Under the pieces are notes generated by a model, which was given only the letters and a program-made list of their open reading frames with translations, ran no database searches and was not told the DNA's origin. Of a stretch of 64,000 bases of DNA, positions 9,351 through 17,381 are shown in pieces. Position numbers and translations under genes: made by a program. Each line of letters starts with the position of its first letter. The stretch's first letter is position 1. Source of the stretch: an uncultured Actinomyces sp. (lineage in GTDB: Bacteria; Actinomycetota; Actinomycetes; Actinomycetales; Actinomycetaceae); NCBI GenBank assembly GCA_946998115.1, contig CAMPYB010000004.1, forward strand, positions 1 through 64,000, in the 5' to 3' direction.

Positions 9351-9560
9351 ATGCGCACAAAAATCCCACAACTACGAAAAGAACGAAAGCTCTCACAAGA
9401 AGAACTCGGAACTGCCGTTGGTGTCACCCGGCAAACAATCACCTCGATTGAGACCGGAAAGTACATGGCTTCTCTACCCTTGGCGTACAAAATTGCCCAC
9501 TACTTTGGCCACACCATTGAGGACGTCTTCGACTTTACAAACCTGGAGGAATCAAAATGA
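9351..9560 (+). CDS. XRE-family (Cro/CI-type) small transcriptional regulator
   Basis: A 69-residue protein that is almost entirely one helix-turn-helix domain. The signature LRKERKLSQEELGTAVGV, then TRQTITSIETGKYMASLPLA, is typical of compact XRE regulators that accompany small membrane proteins. AAGGA (9341-9345) precedes the ATG. The stop overlaps the next start (ATGA, 9557-9560), so both are translated together. Base composition is much GC-richer than the flanking genes, suggesting acquisition. It probably represses its own promoter through the GCAAAG/CTTTGC repeats. Confidence 0.85.
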   Translation: MRTKIPQLRKERKLSQEELGTAVGVTRQTITSIETGKYMASLPLAYKIAHYFGHTIEDVFDFTNLEESK

Positions 9561-10003
9561 ATGAACTCGAGCAATACCGCAACGAACTGAAGAAACGTCA
9601 GGCCCTGGCACTGATCTTCGTTATTCTAGGTCTCGCTTTTAGTGCCCTAGGGAACGTCTTCCTGCGCGCAAATGTGCCGGGAACACCAATCGTCAATATC
9701 ATCACCGTCGCCGGAATCATTTTTGAACTTATCTGTGTGGGATACATGGGCGTGAATCTTGGAAAAATGCGCAATGACAAAATATTGCAGGCCACCTACA
9801 TTCGTGAAAATGACGAGCGAGAAGCGGCAATTCGCGTGAAATCTGGAAGACCCGTCATCACTGTACTCTCCATGGTGCTCGTTGGCGCATCACTTATCGT
9901 GGGCGCATTCAGCACTACGGCATTAATTGTCCTCCAAAGCGCAGCAGCATTCCAACTCATTGCCGCATTCGCGCTCACCGGATACTGGAGCCACAAACTT
10001 TAG
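9557..10003 (+). CDS. Four-helix membrane protein paired with XRE regulator
   Basis: A 148-residue protein with a charged N-terminus (MNELEQYRNELKKRQ) and four predicted membrane helices at roughly 17-37, 44-66, 97-116 and 121-143. Between helices 2 and 3 lies a charged loop (YIRENDEREAAIRVKSGRP) of the kind seen in small DUF2178-like membrane proteins encoded next to XRE regulators. TGGAGGA (9544-9550) is a strong ribosome site. The role is unknown; envelope-stress or peptide-immunity functions are possible but unsupported. GC content is high (31 of 60 bases at 9601-9660). Confidence 0.75.
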   Translation: MNELEQYRNELKKRQALALIFVILGLAFSALGNVFLRANVPGTPIVNIITVAGIIFELICVGYMGVNLGKMRNDKILQATYIRENDEREAAIRVKSGRPVITVLSMVLVGASLIVGAFSTTALIVLQSAAAFQLIAAFALTGYWSHKL

Positions 10004-10019
10004 CACCCCGCGCAAAGCG

Positions 10020-10065
10020 AAATAGGGCTGATGACCACAGTTGAAGTAATCAGCTCTATTTTTAT
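10020..10065 (+). terminator. Intrinsic terminator of the XRE/membrane-protein operon
   Basis: AAATAGGGCTGAT (10020-10032) pairs with ATCAGCTCTATTT (10049-10061) with one wobble, followed by TTAT, 16 nt after the stop codon. Confidence 0.75.
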
Positions 10066-10087
10066 GCCTGTGAGCAGGACTTTTAGA

Positions 10088-10146
10088 TTTTGCGCGCGTT
10101 CTCAAATTTTGCGCGAACCTTTGCGCAAAACCCTAGTTTTGCGCAA
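10088..10146. repeat. Cluster of four TTTTGCGC-type repeats
   Basis: TTTTGCGC at 10088-10095 and 10107-10114, the palindrome TTTGCGCAAA at 10120-10129, and TTTTGCGCAA at 10137-10146. Spacing is 19, about 12 and 18 bp. The cluster lies between the cassette terminator and the tRNA-Ala gene. It could be protein-binding sites or the remnant of a mobile-element end. Confidence 0.65.
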
Positions 10147-10168
10147 TTGTATCAATTCAACATGCTCG

Positions 10169-10244
10169 TGGTGGAGCTAACGGGAATCGAACCCGTGACC
10201 TTTTCCATGCCATGGAAACGCGCTACCAACTGCGCTATAGCCCC
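10169..10244 (-). tRNA. tRNA-Ala (anticodon GGC)
   Basis: A 76-nt cloverleaf including encoded CCA. The acceptor stem GGGGCTA pairs with TAGCTCC and holds the G3:U70 wobble that defines alanine identity. The anticodon stem TTTCC/GGAAA closes the loop ATGGCAT with anticodon GGC. The T-arm is ACGGG-TTCGATT-CCCGT. Its 3' end faces the GC-rich cassette. Confidence 0.97.
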
Positions 10245-10270
10245 AACTACTAACTAGCTACATTCCACAC

Positions 10271-10299
10271 ATTATACATACAATATTTATAATTTTCAA
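10271..10299 (-). promoter_or_regulatory. tRNA-Ala promoter
   Basis: On the minus strand, TTGAAA (10294-10299), a 17-nt spacer and TATAAT (10271-10276) lie about 27 nt upstream of the mature tRNA 5' end. Confidence 0.7.
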
Positions 10300-10366
10300 A
10301 AGTACCAATAAAATCGCTACAAACTTATTATATAAACACAAAATGCATAAAATTATTGTAAAACTA

Positions 10367-10972
10367 TTACTTATCAGCAGACAAATTATAACCAGACAAC
10401 ACCCAATCCCCGGAATAAGCTTTATCGAGCACAGCCCAAGCGCAATTATTCATAATTTTAAAACCTCTAAAATCAAAAGATAGCCCTAATAATGCAAGCA
10501 ACGCTTTTGAAATAGCGCTACCATGACTTGCTATAACAATGACACTATCTTCACCATATTTTTCAGCATAATAATTGACACCATCAGCAAACCTAGAACC
10601 CACTTGCGCAATAGGCTCTATCTGCACTCCATCAGCTACTTCACCTAGCAACCATTTTTCATACTCACCGCTCCATTTAGATTTAATTTCGTCAGCATTC
10701 AAACCTTCCCAAAGGCCAAAAGAACGCTCCCTGAAACGAGAATCCTGCTCGACAGACAACCCAATTTTTTCAGCAAGAGCATTTCCTGTACTTTTAGCTC
10801 TGCTCAAATCAGAAGAAACAATATGAGTCACGCCATATTTCGCCAATACTCTTGATGCCATTTCTGCTTGTTCACGACCTAAATCACTCAAAGGTACATC
10901 AATTTGCCCCTGTAAACGCTTCTGCGCATTAAAAGGAGTTTGACCATGACGCCACAAAATTATTCTACTCAC
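10367..10972 (-). CDS. Histidine phosphatase family protein (phosphoglycerate-mutase-like)
   Basis: The RHG motif (WRHGQTPFN) near the N-terminus supplies the phospho-accepting histidine. RLQGQIDVPLSDLGREQA is the typical substrate-pocket segment, and ASHGSAIS carries the second catalytic histidine. About 200 residues is normal for this family, and a gene of this type commonly follows rsfS in actinobacteria; the substrate is not predictable. The longest frame starts at ATG 10981, but GGGAG (10982-10986) touches that codon. GTG at 10972, 9 nt from the same GGGAG, is the better start. rsfS is upstream, 154 nt away. Confidence 0.85.
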   Translation of the reverse strand: MSRIILWRHGQTPFNAQKRLQGQIDVPLSDLGREQAEMASRVLAKYGVTHIVSSDLSRAKSTGNALAEKIGLSVEQDSRFRERSFGLWEGLNADEIKSKWSGEYEKWLLGEVADGVQIEPIAQVGSRFADGVNYYAEKYGEDSVIVIASHGSAISKALLALLGLSFDFRGFKIMNNCAWAVLDKAYSGDWVLSGYNLSADK

Positions 10973-11126
10973 TAAAAACATCTCCCATAGCTAACAAATT
11001 ACATACAAATACGCTTAGCTTATAACTTTAAAATTACACACAACATCCATATATAAACAACAAATATTTATAGCACTAAAATAAACACTTCATATTTTCC
11101 ATATTTAAGAAATAGTCCACGCGTTT

Positions 11127-11552
11127 TTACACGCCAACATTTTCAGATATAAACTTATTTTCTTTCAAAACATATTTAGGCAAAGATGACCATAAATCAT
11201 CAAGATTATAAAGAGCTCTATCTTCTTCTAATTGCACATGTAAAATAACAGCCCCATAATCAACAAGAACCCAATTGCATTCTTCAAGACCCTCTTTGCT
11301 TTTAGCTACAAATCCTTGCTTATGCATATGCTCATCCACAAAATCAATAATAGCTAAAACCTGACGTAAATTACAAGCCGAAACAACAATAAAAACATCA
11401 GATAAAGGAAACTTTCCTCTCACATCAAACACAGTTATGCTCTCAGCTTGCTTTGCGCTGGATGCACAAACAATCGTATTAACCATATTTGCAAGTTCCG
11501 CATCAAATAAATCAGCATCTATAGCAATATTTTCATCCAAAATATCTTCCAT
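11127..11552 (-). CDS. rsfS: Ribosomal silencing factor RsfS
   Basis: Binds uL14 on the 50S subunit and blocks subunit joining. The protein has the family core: VFDVRGKFPLSDVFIVVSAC, then a region around EECNWVLVDYGAVILHVQ and a terminal RALYNLDDLW. The first possible start is 11600, inside nadD, but AGGGAG lies 4 nt before the ATG at 11552, so translation probably starts there (141 residues, 19 nt after the nadD stop). The order nadD-rsfS is conserved and supports the call. Confidence 0.92.
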   Translation of the reverse strand: MEDILDENIAIDADLFDAELANMVNTIVCASSAKQAESITVFDVRGKFPLSDVFIVVSACNLRQVLAIIDFVDEHMHKQGFVAKSKEGLEECNWVLVDYGAVILHVQLEEDRALYNLDDLWSSLPKYVLKENKFISENVGV

Positions 11553-11571
11553 ATAACTCCCTAATAATATA

Positions 11572-12228
11572 TTATTCCGTTCCATAAAGGTTATGTTCAA
11601 TAATATACTTTTCTACATTAAAAGGCACCATATCACTTATATAATTACCAGATTTAACTGCATTACGACACTTTGTTGAAGAAATATCCATATTTGGAAT
11701 ATTAAGTATAATAATTTCATTTGATACATTATCTATACGTTTACAATTTAACATATCTTTTTCAATATTCGCTTGTCGTTTACAAGAAGATGAATTGAAT
11801 AAAGGCTTTATAGAAGATCGTGTAACTGCAACAAACTTCGCCATACCAATAAGCTCATCGTAATTTTTCCACCGCTTAATTTCATTAGCACAATCCATAC
11901 CTACAATAAAAAAAAGCTCATCTTTAGGATAAATTTTCTTAATATCTTTCAAAGTATCAACAGTGTAAGTTATACCTCCACGTATAATATCAACTTTTGA
12001 AACAAGAAATTTCTTTTCATCTTGAACAGCCAAACAAAGCATATTATATCTATCCAAAGGACAAGCACAATTAGTTCCTGCTTTATAAGGTTGTGTATTT
12101 GTAGGAACAAAAACTATTTTATCTAAAAATAATGCTTTCAATACTTCCTTTGCAACATGCAAATGTCCCAAATGAACAGGATCAAAAGTTCCTCCAAATA
12201 CACCAATTCTGCTCAACGAAAACACCAA
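11572..12228 (-). CDS. nadD: Nicotinate-nucleotide adenylyltransferase NadD
   Basis: Forms deamido-NAD from nicotinate mononucleotide and ATP. The nucleotidyltransferase signature GGTFDPVHLGH lies near the N-terminus, FFIVGMDCANEIKRWKNY in the middle, and the ISSTKCR motif near the C-terminus. The start is not ATG: TTG at 12228, GTG at 12225 or TTG at 12216 are all possible. It sits between proA and rsfS in a minus-strand operon. An insert around SCKRQANIEKDMLN is longer than in most homologues. Confidence 0.92.
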   Translation of the reverse strand: MVFSLSRIGVFGGTFDPVHLGHLHVAKEVLKALFLDKIVFVPTNTQPYKAGTNCACPLDRYNMLCLAVQDEKKFLVSKVDIIRGGITYTVDTLKDIKKIYPKDELFFIVGMDCANEIKRWKNYDELIGMAKFVAVTRSSIKPLFNSSSCKRQANIEKDMLNCKRIDNVSNEIIILNIPNMDISSTKCRNAVKSGNYISDMVPFNVEKYIIEHNLYGTE

Positions 12229-12264
12229 CCCATATTAAAAATAAAATATAAAATTACATGCAAA

Positions 12265-13617
12265 TCATTTTCTAATAGTTCCATCACCTTCGACAATCCA
12301 AGTAACAGTTGTCAACGCTTCAAGTCCCATAGGACCTCTAGCATGCATTTTTTGTGTAGAAATACCAATCTCTGCTCCCAAACCGAATTGTCCACCATCA
12401 GTAAAACGAGTAGAAGCATTAACAGCAATAGTAGCGCAATCAATACTACACTTAAACTTTTCAACTGAACGCAAATCATATGCACAAATAGCTTCAGTAT
12501 GTCCAGAAGAATAAGTATTTATATGCTCTATTGCTTCATCAATATCATTAACAACACGTACAGCTAAATCTAAAGATAAATATTCACGCGCCCAATCCTG
12601 CTCAGTTGCATTAACGAAATGCAAATCACAAATATCTCGAGCAAAAAGTTCAGTTTTGTTACACCCATGAACAGTTACATTTTTATTAGCAAGTTCTTTC
12701 AAAATAACAGGTAAAAATTTACTTGCAATCTTATCATGCACCAGCAAAGTTTCACCCGCATTACATACACCAACTCTTTGCGTTTTAGAATTCATCACAA
12801 TTTTTACAGCTTTTTCTATATCAGCACTGCTATCTACATAAACGTGACAATTTCCCGTACCAGTTTCAATCACAGGTACTTTAGAGTGTTCTACAACTGT
12901 TTTTATAAGACTGCTACCGCCTCTAGGAATTAGTACATCAATAATTGAACGAGCTTTCATCATAGCTATACTGCCCTCACGGCCAAACTCATCCATACTA
13001 GTAAGCACGCCTTCAGGAAAATTAACATCGCAAAGTGCATCCTTTATAATTTTCACTATTTGCATATTAGTATTAAAAGCAGCTCGACCACCACGCAAAA
13101 ACACACTATTACCGCTTTTTAAACATAAAGCTAGTGTATCAACTGTAACATTAGGACGCGCTTCATAAATAACTCCTACAACTCCTAATGGCACTGCAAC
13201 AGAAGTCACTTTCAAACCGTTCGGCATTTTAGCTCCGCGCACAATCTTACCAATTGGATCAGGTAACATTGCAATATTGCGCACACTATTTGCAATATCC
13301 TTTATTCTATCTTCAGTAAGCATCAGCCTGTCTATAAGTCCTGCACTCATGCCATCACTACGCGCTTTATCAAGATCAATACTATTAGCTCTAATTATTT
13401 TTTCACTATTCAAAACTAGCATATTAGCAATTCGTTCAAGAGCTTCATTTTTTTTATCAGAAGAAATTTTTTTCAAAAAAAATGCTGCTTTACGTGATGC
13501 TTTACCAGCACGTTCAATATATTCTTGAGCTGAATGTAAAATACAATCACTATCAATAATATTTTCACACCCAAATTGCTTATTATTACGCATATTTTCA
13601 CTAGTACTTTCACTCAT
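12265..13617 (-). CDS. proA: Gamma-glutamyl phosphate reductase ProA
   Basis: Second step of proline synthesis: reduces glutamyl-5-phosphate to the semialdehyde with NADPH. Characteristic segments are GVIYEARPNVTVD, LRGGRAAFNTN, RGGSSLIK, and RVGVCNAGETLLV with the catalytic cysteine. The start is placed at ATG 13617, 8 nt after AAGGTG; the longer GTG at 13626 overlaps that ribosome site. It lies just downstream of proB, so the two early proline enzymes are co-transcribed. Confidence 0.95.
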   Translation of the reverse strand: MSESTSENMRNNKQFGCENIIDSDCILHSAQEYIERAGKASRKAAFFLKKISSDKKNEALERIANMLVLNSEKIIRANSIDLDKARSDGMSAGLIDRLMLTEDRIKDIANSVRNIAMLPDPIGKIVRGAKMPNGLKVTSVAVPLGVVGVIYEARPNVTVDTLALCLKSGNSVFLRGGRAAFNTNMQIVKIIKDALCDVNFPEGVLTSMDEFGREGSIAMMKARSIIDVLIPRGGSSLIKTVVEHSKVPVIETGTGNCHVYVDSSADIEKAVKIVMNSKTQRVGVCNAGETLLVHDKIASKFLPVILKELANKNVTVHGCNKTELFARDICDLHFVNATEQDWAREYLSLDLAVRVVNDIDEAIEHINTYSSGHTEAICAYDLRSVEKFKCSIDCATIAVNASTRFTDGGQFGLGAEIGISTQKMHARGPMGLEALTTVTWIVEGDGTIRK

Positions 13618-13644
13618 AATAATCACACCTTATGAATATAATTT

Positions 13645-14772
13645 TTAAAGCAAATATTTTATTTCAGCTAAATCATCTCTGTGCACTACAGGACGAGGCA
13701 TACCTAATCCTGATTCAATCATTTCCTTACTATTTTTTCCACATATCAAAGGCAACTCATCAGAATCATAAGAAACAAAACCACGCGCTATAGGCTTTTT
13801 ATGACTATCAACTAATTCCACAACATCACGACATAAAAAATCGCCTACAACACCTATTATCCCAGGTGCAAGTAAAGAATGCTTACCTTCAGTAACCGCT
13901 TGAACAGCACCATCATCTAAAATTAATGTTCCTTTAGGTATAGCAACATAAGCTAGCCACAAAGCTCTCGCTCCAGGTCTATGCCCACTAGCATTAAACC
14001 ATGTGCCTACTTGTTCGCCATTTAAAGCCTTATCAATATTTTCTGCACTAGTCATCAAAACAGGTATGCCTGAAACACTCGCTATAGTTGCAGAACGGAG
14101 TTTAGTAACCATGCCACCTGTTCCAACTTTGCTCAAAGAATCAGTTACAGCCACGCCTTCTAAATCATGAGGAGAATTTATTTCACAAATCCTCTTAGCT
14201 CCATCTTCTTTAGGAGGTTTATTATATAATCCATCTACATCAGTTAATAAAATTAATGCATCAGCATTAACGAAATGAGAAACTATAGAAGCAAGTCTAT
14301 CATTATCACCAAATCTAATTTCATGTGTTGCAACCATATCATTCTCATTTATTATTGGAATAATCTTCATGGAAAACAAACACTCTAAAGCCTGATGAGC
14401 ATTGCGATAATGTTTACGCCTATTCATATCACCAGCTGAAATCAAAACTTGCGCTATCTGCTGATTATATTTAGAAAAAGCTTCATCCCAAGCTTGCATG
14501 AGAATATTTTGCCCAACAGCTGAAGTAGCTTGTGCCAACGACAAATCGCGTGGTTTAGAATTTAATTTTAAAGGCTTCATACCAGCAGCTATAGCTCCAG
14601 AAGAAACAACTGCAACTTGTTGTCCTTTTTTCACGCAATTAGACAAAAGTCTAGCTATATGATGTATGCGTTCATGATTCAGTCCACCATTGGGGTATGT
14701 AAGTGACGATGATCCTAGTTTTATTACTATTCTTTTAGCATTCGGTATATCACAGCATTTATCAACTGCCAT
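13645..14772 (-). CDS. proB: Glutamate 5-kinase ProB with PUA domain
   Basis: Phosphorylates glutamate in the first step of proline synthesis. The amino-acid kinase domain (about 1-260) shows IVIKLGSSSLT, VSSGAIAAG, IINENDMVATHEIRFGDND and GTGGMVTKL. A C-terminal PUA domain (about 285-370) starts near GTLILDDGAVQAV. AGGAGATAAG precedes the ATG. The gene lies between obgE and proA. Feedback inhibition by proline is a family property. Confidence 0.95.
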   Translation of the reverse strand: MAVDKCCDIPNAKRIVIKLGSSSLTYPNGGLNHERIHHIARLLSNCVKKGQQVAVVSSGAIAAGMKPLKLNSKPRDLSLAQATSAVGQNILMQAWDEAFSKYNQQIAQVLISAGDMNRRKHYRNAHQALECLFSMKIIPIINENDMVATHEIRFGDNDRLASIVSHFVNADALILLTDVDGLYNKPPKEDGAKRICEINSPHDLEGVAVTDSLSKVGTGGMVTKLRSATIASVSGIPVLMTSAENIDKALNGEQVGTWFNASGHRPGARALWLAYVAIPKGTLILDDGAVQAVTEGKHSLLAPGIIGVVGDFLCRDVVELVDSHKKPIARGFVSYDSDELPLICGKNSKEMIESGLGMPRPVVHRDDLAEIKYLL

Positions 14773-14792
14773 CTTATCTCCTAGACTATAAA

Positions 14793-16307
14793 TCAGAAAT
14801 TAGGATCAGTCCAAATTCCTTCTTCTTTTTCTTCAGCGAGTGCGCGTCTTGCGGCCGTCTTAGCATCCATCATCTCATAATATTTTTCGCGTTTTTCTTT
14901 ACGGGATGGACGAGAATTTTCTTCAAAACGAATATCAGTTCCACGCGCTCCCAAAAGTTCAGCACCAGTTTGCATAGAAGGTTCCCAATCGAAAACCACT
15001 CCCGTTTTAATATCTCCTATAATTACAGTATCACTTGGTTTAGCACCAATTTTCATGAGATCATTTTCAACGCCAATATTTTGTAAACGATCTGCTAAAT
15101 ATCCAACAGCTTCATCGTTAGTAAAATCAGTCTGTTTCACCCAGCGTTCTATCTTACGACCACGAATATGATATGCAATACCACCTTCGTAATTGATTTT
15201 ATTTATAGTATAAGCTTTATCATTATCTATAGGCTTAGGTTTCAATATCACATTTTGTGGAATTTTCTCTTCTAAAACTCTCAATTCTTTAACTAACTGA
15301 GCAAGTCTAAAAATTAATGGTTTAAGTCCTTGTTTTGATAATGCAGAAACTTCAAATACTTCTAACCCTCGTTTTTTTATATCTTCAACTACCATTTCTG
15401 CTAAATCTTTACCATCAGGAATATCTACCTTATTTAAAACTACAATACGTTTTCTTTCCATAAGTGGCATTAAGCCCAACTGCTTATCTAATTCTGTGCC
15501 ATATAAGCTAAGCTCTGACTCAATCATATCAAGATCTTTCAAAGGCTCACGGTTCGTTTCTAACGTTGCGCAATCAATCACATGCACTATTATATTGCAA
15601 CGTTCAATATGCCTTAAAAAATCAAGTCCGAGCCCTTTTCCTTTACTTGCTCCTGGTATAAGTCCTGGAACATCTGCTACAGTGAAACGCTCATCCCCTG
15701 CAATTACTACACCCAGATTAGGTACAAGAGTCGTAAATGGATAATCAGCTATTTTTGGTTTAGCTGAAGACATAGAAGCTATAAGAGAAGATTTCCCTGC
15801 AGAAGGAAATCCCACAAGAGCAACATCAGCAACAGATTTTAATTCTAAAACCACATCTAACTGTTCACCAGGTTCACCAAGCAAAGCAAATCCTGGCGCT
15901 TTACGTTTCTTGTTGGCAAGACTGGCATTGCCTAAACCGCCTTTACCTCCATATGCTACAACAAAAGAAGAGCAAGGACTGGTAAGATCCGCTATAATTT
16001 CACCTTCATCATTTTTCACTACAGTACCATTAGGAACAGGTAGCACAAGATCAGGAGCTTTCTTACCATCACGCATTCCACCCATACCTTGAGTGCCATT
16101 TTCAGCTCTACAAATTCTAGTGTGATGATAATCTAAAAGAGTTGTAATTTGCGGATCAACTTTTAAAATCACATTACCGCCATCTCCGCCATTGCCTCCA
16201 TCAGGGCCTGCTAAAGGTTTAAATTTTTCTCGACGCACTGATGCGCAACCATTTCCACCATTTCCAGCAGTAATAGAAATTGTAACCCTATCTATGAAGG
16301 AAGCCAT
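14793..16307 (-). CDS. obgE: Essential GTPase ObgE/CgtA
   Basis: Ribosome-assembly and stress GTPase. The Gly-rich Obg domain comes first ([27 protein letters not shown], residues 1-158). The G domain follows with G1 [10 protein letters not shown]3 DVPG and G4 NKVD, and then an OCT domain ending with GARGTDIRF. The tail after that ([18 protein letters not shown] onward) is charged. GAAAGG lies 6 nt before the ATG. The position downstream of rpmA is classic. Confidence 0.96.
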   Translation of the reverse strand: MASFIDRVTISITAGNGGNGCASVRREKFKPLAGPDGGNGGDGGNVILKVDPQITTLLDYHHTRICRAENGTQGMGGMRDGKKAPDLVLPVPNGTVVKNDEGEIIADLTSPCSSFVVAYGGKGGLGNASLANKKRKAPGFALLGEPGEQLDVVLELKSVADVALVGFPSAGKSSLIASMSSAKPKIADYPFTTLVPNLGVVIAGDERFTVADVPGLIPGASKGKGLGLDFLRHIERCNIIVHVIDCATLETNREPLKDLDMIESELSLYGTELDKQLGLMPLMERKRIVVLNKVDIPDGKDLAEMVVEDIKKRGLEVFEVSALSKQGLKPLIFRLAQLVKELRVLEEKIPQNVILKPKPIDNDKAYTINKINYEGGIAYHIRGRKIERWVKQTDFTNDEAVGYLADRLQNIGVENDLMKIGAKPSDTVIIGDIKTGVVFDWEPSMQTGAELLGARGTDIRFEENSRPSRKEKREKYYEMMDAKTAARRALAEEKEEGIWTDPNF

Positions 16308-16544
16308 ACAAAACCTTTCGGTAAATTCTCTAAAATAAACTTATGTTAAGAAACACTATTATATTCTACTATAATTTGTTATTTATTAGATATTCATATA
16401 CTTATTAGGACAAATATAAAATATTTATACAATGATGAGTAAAATCACAACATTTAACACGATAAATACATTTATACTTGAATAACTAATTTTTGTTACA
16501 AAATTTTTGTAATATTATAAAATATTTATTTCACTAAATATTTA

Positions 16545-16576
16545 AATAAAAAAAGGGCAATTCACATGAATCACCC
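16545..16576 (-). terminator. Intrinsic terminator after rpmA
   Basis: On the minus strand GGGTGATTCA (16567-16576) pairs with TGAATTGCCC (16555-16564), followed by TTTTTTT. It separates rplU-rpmA from obgE. The remaining 16308-16544 is AT-rich; it must hold the obgE promoter (TATAAT-like boxes occur), but no clear -35 element was found. Confidence 0.8.
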
Positions 16577-16592
16577 ATATTTTTATAAGTCT

Positions 16593-16844
16593 TTATGATT
16601 CGACTACATTTATTACCCTACGACCACGTGTAGTTCCAAATTCTACGGAACCAGCAGTCAAAGCGAATAGTGTATCATCTTTTCCGCGTCCAACATTTAA
16701 ACCTGGATGGAAGTGTGTACCACGTTGACGTACAATAATTTCACCAGCTTTTACAAATTGACCACCGAAACGCTTAACACCCAGACGCTGGGCATTCGAG
16801 TCGCGACCATTCTTGGAGGAACCAAGACCTTTCTTATGTGCCAT
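16593..16844 (-). CDS. rpmA: 50S ribosomal protein bL27
   Basis: An 83-residue protein. The N-terminus [16 protein letters not shown] is the hallmark of bL27, whose tail reaches the peptidyl-transferase centre; [22 protein letters not shown] is also diagnostic. It has no N-terminal cleavage extension of the Firmicutes type. It follows rplU by 50 nt and shares its promoter. Confidence 0.98.
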   Translation of the reverse strand: MAHKKGLGSSKNGRDSNAQRLGVKRFGGQFVKAGEIIVRQRGTHFHPGLNVGRGKDDTLFALTAGSVEFGTTRGRRVINVVES

Positions 16845-16894
16845 CTCGACGCTACTTTCTCTATAATCTCAGCTTAAAAATTATCTACAAATCA

Positions 16895-17212
16895 TTAAAT
16901 ACCAGTAACTTTAACTGTAGTTAGTTTCTGGCGATGACCCATACGCTTACGGTATCCAGTCTTATTCTTATATTTAACAATAGTAATCTTAGGTCCTTTA
17001 GCAGGTCCTACAACTTCTACTGCTACTTTCTTATTTTCAAGTTCTTTTTTGTCGGTGATAACTTTGTCACCATCAACAATCATAACCGGCTCAAGCTCAA
17101 CAGTTGTACCAACTTCAGCAGTTAGTTTATCGACGACGATTACATCGCCAACAGACACCTTTTCTTGACGGCCGCCGGCCTTGACGATCGCGTAGACCAC
17201 GTTGCTGCTCAT
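16895..17212 (-). CDS. rplU: 50S ribosomal protein bL21
   Basis: A 105-residue 23S rRNA-binding protein. [18 protein letters not shown] is the canonical N-terminus, and [14 protein letters not shown] the conserved C-terminal motif. ATG at 17212 directly abuts AAGAG. GTG at 17200, giving [10 protein letters not shown] as in homologues, is an equally good start. The first codons are clearly GC-richer than the surroundings, as is common for strongly selected ribosomal genes. Confidence 0.97.
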   Translation of the reverse strand: MSSNVVYAIVKAGGRQEKVSVGDVIVVDKLTAEVGTTVELEPVMIVDGDKVITDKKELENKKVAVEVVGPAKGPKITIVKYKNKTGYRKRMGHRQKLTTVKVTGI

Positions 17213-17242
17213 CTCTTAATAGTAACGGACATTTCTAACAAA

Positions 17243-17277
17243 GAAGCAAAGCTTCCATATGCTTAAACAAATAAGCA
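17243..17277 (-). promoter_or_regulatory. Two-hairpin leader of rplU
   Basis: On the minus strand, TGCTTA/TAAGCA (17260-17265 with 17272-17277) and GAAGC/GCTTC (17251-17255 with 17243-17247) form two consecutive hairpins between the predicted start site and the bL21 start. L21-binding leaders are known in other bacteria; equivalence here is an inference. Confidence 0.4.
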
Positions 17278-17287
17278 CCGACTCACT

Positions 17288-17316
17288 ATTATACTAGCAC
17301 ATGCTGAAAATAGCAA
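17288..17316 (-). promoter_or_regulatory. rplU-rpmA promoter
   Basis: TTGCTA (17311-17316), a 17-nt spacer and a perfect TATAAT (17288-17293) on the minus strand, giving a leader of about 70 nt. Confidence 0.7.
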
Positions 17317-17381
17317 ATATAGCTATTAAAATAATGCGTCAAAAACATCAATATAATAGCAGGTTTTTCAACATATAACAA

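Noticed and set aside
10169..10244. tRNA-Ala as an active integration site
   Set aside because: No integrase gene and no second copy of the tRNA 3' end was found on the far side of the GC-rich cassette.
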